Positions 1 to 5,340 of a stretch of 5,340 nucleotides of DNA are shown in pieces. This DNA comes from Thermoplasmatota archaeon (lineage in GTDB: Archaea > Thermoplasmatota > Penumbrarchaeia > Penumbrarchaeales > Penumbrarchaeaceae), in the NCBI GenBank assembly GCA_016929175.1, contig JAFGJI010000139.1:1-5340 (forward strand), in the 5' to 3' direction. Position 1 is the stretch's first letter. Every line of letters begins with the position of its first letter. Made by a program: the position numbers and the translations under genes. The notes under the pieces are model-generated. The model ran no database searches, was not told the origin of the DNA, and saw nothing but the letters and a program-made list of their open reading frames with translations.

Positions 1-3000
1 CCCCACCTTCAGGGAGCTGGCCGCTATCTATGTTCCCGGATTCCGCTGCAGTGCCGCCTCCCCTTCCCACGGTTTCCTCCCCGGCAGGAGGTTGTACTTC
101 TTCCGGTTCCATCTCGATGTTCTCGAGATCGTCTGCAGCTTCTTTGATGGTATCCCTCAGGTCCCTTTTACTCTCCATCTCTATCTGTTTCCTGATCTCC
201 TTTTCCGACTTCCTTCTGGTCAGGATGATGATCTGGAGTGTGATTATGGTCAGAATTCCAATTCCGAACAGGACGATCAGGGCCATCGTTATCAACGATA
301 TGCCCTTTTCTGCCTCCGCGACCTCGATCTCGAAGGTGACGGATGACTGGTCCTGACCATCGCTGATGGATACGGTGATGCTGTGCTTCCCTATCTGGTC
401 GTCCGTGGGTTTCCATTGCAGGGTCCCGGCGGACCCCGAAACGACCATCCCGGCGGGTCCCTGCTCCAGGGAATAGAGCAGGGATCCCGAGTCCTCCTGG
501 TCCCCATCGTTCCCGGTCAACCTGAAATTCATGTTGCTCCCGCTCCTTACCTTCTGGTCCGGGACATTGTTGATCCGGGGTACATTGTTTATCCTGAAGG
601 ACATGACCCCGTCCTGGTTCGTGCCGAAGGTACACTGGTCGAACGGTACAACGGTCCAGTAATAGGTATTTCCCTGTTCAAGCCCGTCGATCGTCAGAAC
701 GACACCATCATGGTCCTTCTTGTAAAGGGCTTCCGACATGAGACCGGAGACATACGATTCAGTCCCGTGGAGGTATATGTCGTAGGTCAAGGGTTCGTTC
801 TCCGGGTCCGTTCCCGTCCATTCCAGTACACTGCTGTGGGAAGGCACCTTTTCACCATCGTTCGGACCGGTCACTTGGGCTGTTGGTGACAAAGTGGGTC
901 TCACGGTTATCCTGAACTCGTGCTTGTTGAACAGCTCGCCGTCGCTTGCCCTGATGGTCACTGCAAGCTCGTAGGGGGGCGCCTCGAACGGCCTGACCGA
1001 AGCCAGCCATTCGATCTCTCCGGTGCTCTGATCTATCTCCATGCCGGTGGCGGGACCTGTGGTCAGGGTATATTCTATGAAACCGCCCGGGTCCGGGTCC
1101 GTGGCGTTCACATCGAACCTGAACCACTGCCCGTGGGTGATCTCGAGGTTCCCGGGTACATCCACCCACTCCGGCATATCGTTGACGTTCTCTATCCTCA
1201 GGGTGAACTCCCTGCTCGTATTGGCTCCCAGGGGGTCCGTTACCGTGATGTTGACGGTGAAATCTCCCACATCGTACTTGCCCGGGGTCCCTTGAAGGAT
1301 CCCGGTATCCTGGCCCATTGTCAGGAAGGCCGCATCCGTCCGGAGCGACCATATCAGGGGGGAATCCCCGTCGGGGTCCACCGCCTCGTACCTTCTGTAG
1401 TAGTTCTCTCCCTGTTTCCCCGTCCTGATGTCGAGCGTCGTGATCTTCGGCGGGTCGTTCAATCCTATCACCTCCAGCCGGAAATCAACCGAGGTCGTTC
1501 CGCCATTCCCGTCCTTGACGATCACCGATACATTCAGTGCCCCGATGTCATCGTTCAGGGGAATGCCTGACAGTATGCCCGTTGCCGCATCGATCGAAAA
1601 CCATTGCTTGTCGGGTATCACGGACCACTTTATCTCCCCCTGGCCGTCATCGGAGCTGTTGAAATCAACGCTGTATTCCAGTCCCTCGAAGGCGGTCGTG
1701 ACAGGTTCAGTGGTAATGTTCGGCGGGACGTTGGCAACCGTTATCTTGAACTGGTGCGAATCCTGGTGTCCTCTGCTGTCATTGATGCTTACAAGAACGT
1801 CCCAGGGCCCCACATGGTTGTTGTTCGGAGTTCCGTAAAGTTCATGCGTGTTCTCATCCCAGTTCAACCATGAAGAGAGATGGTCGACATCCCAGCTCAC
1901 CTCCTCGTAACCGAAGTTCCAGTACTGTACCCTGTATTCCTCGTCCTCCGTTGCGGTGGTGACATCCTCGAGGGGTCTTATCTGGACCGGTGTGTGGACC
2001 ATGAAGGCAGCCGAAACCATTTCCCATGATACGCAGCTTAACGTGATGTTCTCGAAATATACTGTCGTCTCAGGGACCCGGAATTGCGTTGTGTATATTC
2101 CCGTGGAATGTCCCGTCTCTGTAAGGACCAGCATCCCGTCATGGCTCGCGTTCTTGTCCGACGTCACGTTGACGAATGCCTTGTCGACGGTGAGCGGGTT
2201 CGCATCCATCCCAACCACCTTCAGGTGGATGGTCTGACCCAGGTCGGCCTTGTCGATGGTGGCCGTCGATACCATGTCCTCGTGAACGGTCAACGCACTC
2301 ACGAATGAGGGGCGGAACGGGTAATCGACCAGTATGTCGGCCCACTTCGAAGGGTCCTTCCTTGAAACGACCCTCAGCGTGTCAAAATACAGTGAATCAG
2401 GGGGCAGGGAGAAGGAGCCGCGGAAGACCCCGCTGTCCTTTTCTGTCTCCAGCAGTACCCGTGTGAAAAGCGTCCTCCCCTCTTTGAGCGATGTTATGTT
2501 CACCGAGGCCCCGTCCCTTCTGGAGGCATTACTGTCCGTTCCCCTGAGCTCCATGTAGGCTTTGTCTCCCAGGTCGAAGGTGCTTCTCCCAACGGTGAAG
2601 TTCTCGTCGGAGAATATCCTGATGGAATCCACCGTGAGCGGTTCCGAGGAGGGGAAATGCTCGATCCCGAAAACGAAGGCGTCGTTGTAATAAGCGGATC
2701 CTTTCTTCTCCTTCTGGTAAGAATCGTCAATAAGAGGCATGTCGGTCGAGTTCGTCCGGCCGACAACGACTATCTTGCCAAGAGGGTCTATGAACAGCTC
2801 GCCCCCCTCCTCCTTGCCCGAGCCGCCGAAGTATGTGCTGTATTCCAGGTGGGAGAGGTCTCCCGAGATGATGCCGAGGAAGAAATCCTGGGCACCGTTG
2901 TAGCTTCGGTCCTCCGCATCGTCGGTTGTCAGCATATCGTTGGACCTGGTTGCACCGGCCATTATCACGTTGCCGATGGTGTCCACACCTATGCTTACCG

Positions 3001-4861
3001 GGGAATCATCATCGCTCCCACCGAAGAAGGTCGAGGCAACGACACTTTCCAGGGCCGGGTCCATGACCGTTATGAAAGTATCGCCTCCCTCCTTGATATC
3101 CTCCTGCAGGACCCCGCTTGTTATCGGGAAGTCCGAGGAGGAGGTATAACCGAACAGGATCACATTGCCGTTTTGGTCCACCGCCATACCATGAGGGACC
3201 TCCGAACCGGAGCCCCCCAGGAACGAGGAGGCAACAAGTTCCCTGCCGTCCCCCTTGATAACGGAGATGAAGCCATCACTGCTCCCTCCGTTGTATGTGG
3301 TATCGTAGCAGCCTGTCTTCATCGGGAAGTCAGATGAATAGGCGGAGCCGCTGACCAGAATGTCCCCGTTCGCATCCTCCAGGACCCTCTGGGGAGTGTC
3401 TGTTCCCGAGCCACCTATGAACGTCGAGGCCGTGAGGGTCTTGCCATCGGATGCAAATCTGGCAACAAAGCAGTCCGTGTTCCCGACAAGACTGCTCTGG
3501 AAGGCCTGGGACGTCAGGGGCAGATCGGAAGAATAGGTGGTTCCCAGCAGACAGAACCCTCCGTCTGCGAAGGTGGCGGCCCCGTAGGAAGTCTCGTAGC
3601 TCGAACCGCCGAAGTAGGAGGAATACTCCATTGATGTACCGTCCAGGCTCAGCTTGGAGAAACCGATATCGTAGTATCCGTCAAGGCTGCTCTGGTAACA
3701 TCCCTCGGTGGTCGGATAATCGCTGGACGATGTGGTACACACCACGAGGATACCGTCATCCATCATGGACATACCCCCGTAATTCATGTAGTAGTCCGTA
3801 CCGCTGCCTCCAATATAGGTCGAGAAGAGCAGATCAGATCCGCTTCCATCGAGCCTGGATACGAACAGGTCACCGGTACCTCCAAGGGCGGTGTCATAAG
3901 ACCCCGGAATGGTGGGGAAATCCGAGGAATAGGTATATCCGAATATGATGATGTTGCCTTCCGCATCGGTCCCGGCACAGTAACCACTATCCATGTTGTC
4001 CCCTCCCAGGTATGTTGAGACCACAAGAGGGTCGATGACGATCGAAGTATCTCTCTTGCCATGGGGGATCGAGAATCCGAACTCATCTTCCGAAAGCATC
4101 CTGTAGCCTACCTCGACCTCCTCTCCACCGCCGGCTCCGTATGCCATCAGACCCGTGTCGCGAAGAGACCGGCCTCCGGGCCCGGTTATCTCGAGGTCGG
4201 GTCCATGGAACCCGATGGCCTCATGGCCTTCCACCCCTATTCTGATATCATCGATCCGGGCTTCAGTGCCGAGGACGATGTCGTACTTCGGCCCCTCCTC
4301 CCCGAAATGGAAGACCAGGTCCATATCGTTCCACAGCTCCTCGTACACCACCCTCTCGAAGCTCCTGACGTTGCTGACCCATCTGCTCTGGTCGTTCCCT
4401 ATGAAGTAGTTCGTGTAATGGTCGAGCTCACCCTCGCCCCTGACCCGGACCGCTCTGGACCCCCTGAAGGTGTATTTCAGGACGCATCCCCCGGCCTTCT
4501 CTTCAACAGGGGGGATCTCCAACATCATCGGTGCATTCTGCAGTTCTCCCGGTCTGAGAGTGCATGATGGATCGACCATATGATAGTATACGCAGTCCGT
4601 TCCGAGGCCTATGTGCCCGAATGAGGTCTCCCCCACGAACAGAAGGTCGCTGTCCCATTGACCCAGGTTCTCGGTGAAGTAGCCCGTGAACGATGTACCG
4701 GAGAGATCCGGAACCTCCACTGCTGTCAATCCGCTGATGATATCCATGCTGCTCCTCACTTCCGACCCGGTCCCGCCTCTTTCCTGGAGGAAGATACCGG
4801 GTACTATCATTGCAAAAACAATGGTAACGATCAAGGTCTTCATGATGATCTTCAAGCTCAT
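1..4861 (-). CDS. Giant membrane-anchored surface protein: SBBP seven-bladed propeller plus Ig/cadherin-like stalk (3' end outside window)
   Basis: The frame is unbroken for 1620 codons from the ATG at 4861 and has no stop before the left edge, so the C-terminus is missing. Seen in the translation: a hydrophobic export signal (about residues 5-25); an SBBP-associated N-terminal domain (~56-279) ending in DPLVVSTYLGG; seven SBBP repeats (280-736); two beta-sandwich modules (741-957); four He_PIG/cadherin-like modules (958-1324); an FN3-like module (1325-1426); a fifth He_PIG-like module (1427-1515); a transmembrane helix (1521-1547) followed by TRRK; and a charged tail. The TRRK stop-transfer signal puts the bulk of the protein outside the cell and the tail inside. 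Known members of these families are surface or secreted proteins. A role in adhesion or ligand binding is inferred, and no enzyme motif was recognised. ATG 4861 is preferred because GAGGAG lies just upstream. Met7 (4843) would give a cleaner signal peptide but sits about 20 bases from that site. Confidence 0.93.
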   Translation of the reverse strand, partial: MSLKIIMKTLIVTIVFAMIVPGIFLQERGGTGSEVRSSMDIISGLTAVEVPDLSGTSFTGYFTENLGQWDSDLLFVGETSFGHIGLGTDCVYYHMVDPSCTLRPGELQNAPMMLEIPPVEEKAGGCVLKYTFRGSRAVRVRGEGELDHYTNYFIGNDQSRWVSNVRSFERVVYEELWNDMDLVFHFGEEGPKYDIVLGTEARIDDIRIGVEGHEAIGFHGPDLEITGPGGRSLRDTGLMAYGAGGGEEVEVGYRMLSEDEFGFSIPHGKRDTSIVIDPLVVSTYLGGDNMDSGYCAGTDAEGNIIIFGYTYSSDFPTIPGSYDTALGGTGDLFVSRLDGSGSDLLFSTYIGGSGTDYYMNYGGMSMMDDGILVVCTTSSSDYPTTEGCYQSSLDGYYDIGFSKLSLDGTSMEYSSYFGGSSYETSYGAATFADGGFCLLGTTYSSDLPLTSQAFQSSLVGNTDCFVARFASDGKTLTASTFIGGSGTDTPQRVLEDANGDILVSGSAYSSDFPMKTGCYDTTYNGGSSDGFISVIKGDGRELVASSFLGGSGSEVPHGMAVDQNGNVILFGYTSSSDFPITSGVLQEDIKEGGDTFITVMDPALESVVASTFFGGSDDDSPVSIGVDTIGNVIMAGATRSNDMLTTDDAEDRSYNGAQDFFLGIISGDLSHLEYSTYFGGSGKEEGGELFIDPLGKIVVVGRTNSTDMPLIDDSYQKEKKGSAYYNDAFVFGIEHFPSSEPLTVDSIRIFSDENFTVGRSTFDLGDKAYMELRGTDSNASRRDGASVNITSLKEGRTLFTRVLLETEKDSGVFRGSFSLPPDSLYFDTLRVVSRKDPSKWADILVDYPFRPSFVSALTVHEDMVSTATIDKADLGQTIHLKVVGMDANPLTVDKAFVNVTSDKNASHDGMLVLTETGHSTGIYTTQFRVPETTVYFENITLSCVSWEMVSAAFMVHTPVQIRPLEDVTTATEDEEYRVQYWNFGYEEVSWDVDHLSSWLNWDENTHELYGTPNNNHVGPWDVLVSINDSRGHQDSHQFKITVANVPPNITTEPVTTAFEGLEYSVDFNSSDDGQGEIKWSVIPDKQWFSIDAATGILSGIPLNDDIGALNVSVIVKDGNGGTTSVDFRLEVIGLNDPPKITTLDIRTGKQGENYYRRYEAVDPDGDSPLIWSLRTDAAFLTMGQDTGILQGTPGKYDVGDFTVNITVTDPLGANTSREFTLRIENVNDMPEWVDVPGNLEITHGQWFRFDVNATDPDPGGFIEYTLTTGPATGMEIDQSTGEIEWLASVRPFEAPPYELAVTIRASDGELFNKHEFRITVRPTLSPTAQVTGPNDGEKVPSHSSVLEWTGTDPENEPLTYDIYLHGTESYVSGLMSEALYKKDHDGVVLTIDGLEQGNTYYWTVVPFDQCTFGTNQDGVMSFRINNVPRINNVPDQKVRSGSNMNFRLTGNDGDQEDSGSLLYSLEQGPAGMVVSGSAGTLQWKPTDDQIGKHSITVSISDGQDQSSVTFEIEVAEAEKGISLITMALIVLFGIGILTIITLQIIILTRRKSEKEIRKQIEMESKRDLRDTIKEAADDLENIEMEPEEVQPPAGEETVGRGGGTAAESGNIDSGQLPEGG
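221..301 (-). other. C-terminal transmembrane anchor of the large surface protein
   Basis: Residues 1521-1547 form an uninterrupted hydrophobic stretch (ISLITMALIVLFGIG and on to IIIL), followed at once by TRRK. That pattern is a stop-transfer anchor with the N-terminal ~1500 residues outside. From 1549 to the window edge the chain is strongly charged: RRKSEKEIRKQIEMESKR, then an acidic run rich in Glu and Asp, then a Gly/Pro-rich part. The first ~45 tail residues could form a coiled coil. The tail is at least 72 residues long and unfinished here. Confidence 0.9.
317..1990 (-). repeat. Ig/cadherin-like (He_PIG-type) stalk with one FN3-like module
   Basis: Residues 958-1515 of the large surface protein. 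Module starts lie near residues 958, 1045, 1135, 1227, 1325 (FN3-like) and 1427. He_PIG hallmarks recur: a W-followed strand, then (T/S)-G-x-(L/I)-x-G-(T/I)-P or S-T-G-E-I-E-W, a G-x-(F/Y/L)-x-V-x-(V/I)-x-(V)-x-D strand, and linkers such as NVPPNI, NDPPKI, NDMPEW and NVPRIN that resemble cadherin linkers. Acidic clusters (DPDGDSP, DPDPGG, GNDGDQED) could bind calcium between modules. The FN3-like module carries V-L-E-W-x-G-x-D-P-E, L-x-Y-D-I-Y and G-N-T-Y-Y-W-T-V, the usual FN3 strands. The likely role is an extended stalk holding the propeller away from the membrane. Confidence 0.82.
1991..2641 (-). repeat. Two tandem beta-sandwich modules with E-T-x-x-x-(S/T)-G-x-(F/Y) signature
   Basis: Residues 741-957 of the large surface protein, split near residue 851. 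Both copies have a D-L-G-(D/Q) entry (FDLGDKAYMEL and ADLGQTIHLKV), a strand with (V)-N-(I/V)-T-S, and the signature LLETEKDSGVFRGSF or LTETGHSTGIYTTQF. Similar 'ETG..TGvF.g' modules occur in large secreted archaeal and bacterial proteins, where they act as stalk or spacer units; that is from memory. They sit between the propeller and the cadherin-like modules, so a spacer role is likely. Confidence 0.6.
2654..4024 (-). repeat. Seven tandem SBBP (beta-propeller) repeats
   Basis: Residues 280-736 of the large surface protein. Each repeat opens with S-(T/S)-(Y/F)-(L/I/F)-G-G and the openings fall at residues 280, 345, 412, 477, 543, 608 and 673, a period of 65, 67, 65, 66, 65 and 65. About 30 residues in, each carries a G-x-(T/A)-x-S-(S/N)-D-x-P-like turn. 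Later comes a (D)-x-F-(V/I/L) strand, as in DLFVSRL, DCFVARF, DGFISVI and DTFITVM. This is the Pfam 'Beta-propeller repeat' pattern. Seven copies match a complete seven-bladed ring. Blade 6 is the most divergent: its turn reads SNDML and has lost the proline. Similarity is at protein level; I did not see long identical DNA repeats. Confidence 0.88.
4025..4696 (-). other. N-terminal domain typical of SBBP-propeller proteins (DUF7948-like)
   Basis: Residues ~56-279 of the large surface protein. The segment opens with F-x-E-N-x-G-Q-W (F62 onward), the usual start of the domain that precedes SBBP repeats. It continues with a Y-x-N-Y-F-x-G-N-D-x-S-x-W motif, then V-V-Y-E-E-L-W-N-D-M-D-L-V-F (the 'ly.giDl.f' motif of the family), then K-Y-D-I-V-L, and closes with V-I-D-P-L-V-V-S-T-Y leading directly into blade 1. 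The order and spacing match what I recall of the family. The DUF number is from memory and unchecked. The function of the domain is not known to me; it probably caps or packs against the propeller. Confidence 0.75.
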
Positions 4862-4863
4862 CT

Positions 4864-4869
4864 CTCCTC
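4864..4869 (-). promoter_or_regulatory. Ribosome binding site of the large surface-protein gene
   Basis: Read on the minus strand, GAGGAG lies two bases before the ATG at 4861 (four bases if only GAGG pairs). It complements the archaeal 16S 3' end. The spacing is short, but it supports Met1 over Met7, which would be about 20 bases away. Confidence 0.55.
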
Positions 4870-4970
4870 AACTGGCAGCCTCTTTTGCCCGTCCACTGCC
4901 TGTCGAAAGTACAGGACCCGGGATGGACCGGAAGGGGCTTGTATCACTCAAGACGACCATGAGCCTGTAC

Positions 4971-4985
4971 AATTAAATATTTTTT
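4971..4985 (-). promoter_or_regulatory. Candidate TATA-box region for the large surface-protein gene
   Basis: This is the most AT-rich patch upstream of the minus-strand gene; on that strand it includes AAATATTTAATT. The ~100 bases between it and the start codon are GC-rich with no better candidate. A TATA box here would place transcription start near 4950 and leave a leader of roughly 90 bases. The same patch could instead, or also, serve the plus-strand gene. Confidence 0.35.
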
Positions 4986-4999
4986 GCAGACAAAAAATA
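4978..4999. promoter_or_regulatory. Perfect 9-bp inverted repeat in the divergent promoter region
   Basis: The arms TATTTTTTG (4978-4986) and CAAAAAATA (4991-4999) are exact reverse complements around a 4-base spacer CAGA. The element lies about 117 bases from the large-gene start and 85 bases from the serpin start. The symmetry suits a dimeric regulator binding between two divergent promoters. The arms are A/T homopolymer runs, so chance or a pair of opposed TATA-like elements is also possible. Confidence 0.45.
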
Positions 5000-5043
5000 C
5001 CCGATTATGGGGATCAAAGGTGTCGAAACATTGTACCGTTCAC

Positions 5044-5050
5044 TTTATAT
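5044..5050 (+). promoter_or_regulatory. Candidate TATA box of the serpin gene
   Basis: TTTATAT fits the archaeal TATA consensus. The usual ~26-base spacing would start transcription near 5073, only about ten bases before the ATG and inside the proposed ribosome binding site. Either the leader is very short or the real TATA box is the AT-rich patch near 4971-4985, so the assignment is uncertain. Confidence 0.35.
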
Positions 5051-5071
5051 CCACTCCTTCTCATTCGATCG

Positions 5072-5076
5072 GGAGG
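5072..5076 (+). promoter_or_regulatory. Ribosome binding site of the serpin gene
   Basis: GGAGG, within GGGAGGGATAAAG, lies seven bases before the ATG at 5084. This is near-ideal spacing and sets the start codon. Confidence 0.7.
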
Positions 5077-5083
5077 GATAAAG

Positions 5084-5340
5084 ATGAAGACAGTTGACAT
5101 ACTGGCCGCTGCGATACTTGCATCCATGGTATTCTCCGCGGGCTGTCTGGGGCCCGATCATGATGATAAGGACCCGATCGGGTACGAATCCCGATATGTT
5201 GCCATGAACGACCTTGTCAACTCCTCCAACGAGTTCGCCTTCAGGATGTATCGTGGACTTGTCAACGGGACCGACAACGTATTCTTCTCACCATATTCCA
5301 TAGTGATCGCCCTTGGAATGGCATACGAAGGCGCCAGGGG
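5084..5340 (+). CDS. Serpin-family protease inhibitor, predicted lipoprotein (5' part only)
   Basis: Only the first 85 residues are in the window; the frame is open at the right edge. Residues 1-20 form a signal peptide with the hydrophobic run ILAAAILASMVFSAG, ending at Cys21 in a lipobox-like FSAGC-L-G. The mature protein is therefore probably lipid-anchored outside the membrane. After an acidic linker (DHDDKD) the serpin N-terminal core is clear: N-E-F-A-F-R-M-Y (49-56, helix A), then N-V-F-F-S-P-Y-S-I (65-73, strand 6B), then A-L-G-M-A-Y-E-G-A-R-G (helix B). Serpins trap target proteases covalently through a reactive-centre loop near the C-terminus. That loop is outside the window, so inhibitory activity and target class cannot be judged. 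The gene is divergent from the large surface-protein gene. Confidence 0.88.
   Translation, partial: MKTVDILAAAILASMVFSAGCLGPDHDDKDPIGYESRYVAMNDLVNSSNEFAFRMYRGLVNGTDNVFFSPYSIVIALGMAYEGAR

Noticed and set aside
383..889. Plus-strand open frame of 168 codons
   Set aside because: It is antisense to the FN3-like and last Ig-like modules, and nothing in its product is recognisable.
920..1570. Plus-strand open frame of 216 codons
   Set aside because: It is antisense to the Ig/cadherin-like stalk. No ribosome binding site or recognisable motif; a shadow frame.
2657..3337. Plus-strand open frame of 226 codons
   Set aside because: It lies antisense to the SBBP propeller region. The product shows no domain, and its length is explained by the GC-rich third positions of the opposite coding strand.
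4061..4567. Plus-strand open frame of 168 codons
   Set aside because: It is antisense to the N-terminal domain of the large protein, which reads clearly on the other strand.
1..4861. Possibility that the large gene is a decayed pseudogene or an assembly chimera
   Set aside because: The frame stays open over 1620 codons with consistent codon use, and domain boundaries follow each other without gaps or shifts.
4503..4871. Minus-strand open frame starting with TTG at 4871
   Set aside because: It overlaps the start of the large gene in another frame. Its product is low-complexity and charged with no signal peptide, whereas the ATG frame at 4861 gives a signal peptide and a known domain.
4897..4914. 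Short hairpin CCTGT...ACAGG in the leader of the large gene
   Set aside because: Five base pairs with a seven-base loop is within chance expectation, and no riboswitch-like structure surrounds it.
4686..4976. Plus-strand 96-codon frame with a hydrophobic stretch
   Set aside because: The hydrophobic part is the antisense reading of the signal-peptide region of the large gene, and the frame lacks a ribosome binding site.

Overview
The window looks archaeal and is taken up by one very large surface-protein gene on the minus strand and the 5' end of a serpin gene on the plus strand. The archaeal assignment is an inference. It rests on heavy use of AGG/AGA for arginine and ATA for isoleucine beside a GC-rich third position, on GGAG-type ribosome binding sites, on TATA-like AT-rich patches in an otherwise GC-rich intergenic region, and on a large propeller/Ig surface protein ending in a single membrane anchor. 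A member of the Thermoplasmatota or a related euryarchaeal lineage seems most likely, but nothing here fixes the taxon.

Positions 1-4861 (minus strand) form one reading frame with no stop: 1620 codons from an ATG at 4861, still open at the left edge. The predicted protein has, in order: an N-terminal export signal; a domain of the type found ahead of SBBP beta-propellers (residues ~56-279); exactly seven SBBP repeats of 65-67 residues (280-736), enough for a closed seven-bladed propeller; two tandem beta-sandwich modules with an E-T-x-x-x-(S/T)-G-x-(F/Y) signature (741-957); four Ig/cadherin-like modules of the He_PIG type (958-1324); a fibronectin-III-like module (1325-1426); a fifth He_PIG-like module (1427-1515); one transmembrane helix (1521-1547); and a charged cytoplasmic tail that runs off the window. 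It reads as a membrane-anchored stalk carrying a propeller head outside the cell, probably for adhesion or ligand binding. No catalytic motif was recognised.

Positions 4862-5083 are a 222-base divergent intergenic region holding both ribosome binding sites, AT-rich promoter candidates and a perfect 9-bp inverted repeat with a 4-base spacer (4978-4999).

Positions 5084-5340 (plus strand) encode the first 85 residues of a predicted lipoprotein serpin, cut by the right edge. Serpins are suicide inhibitors of proteases. Placed head-to-head with a giant exposed surface protein, this one could protect the cell surface from proteases, but the link is only contextual. Apart from these two genes, the open frames in the window are shadows of the large gene on the other strand or in other frames. 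No RNA gene, mobile element or CRISPR array was seen.
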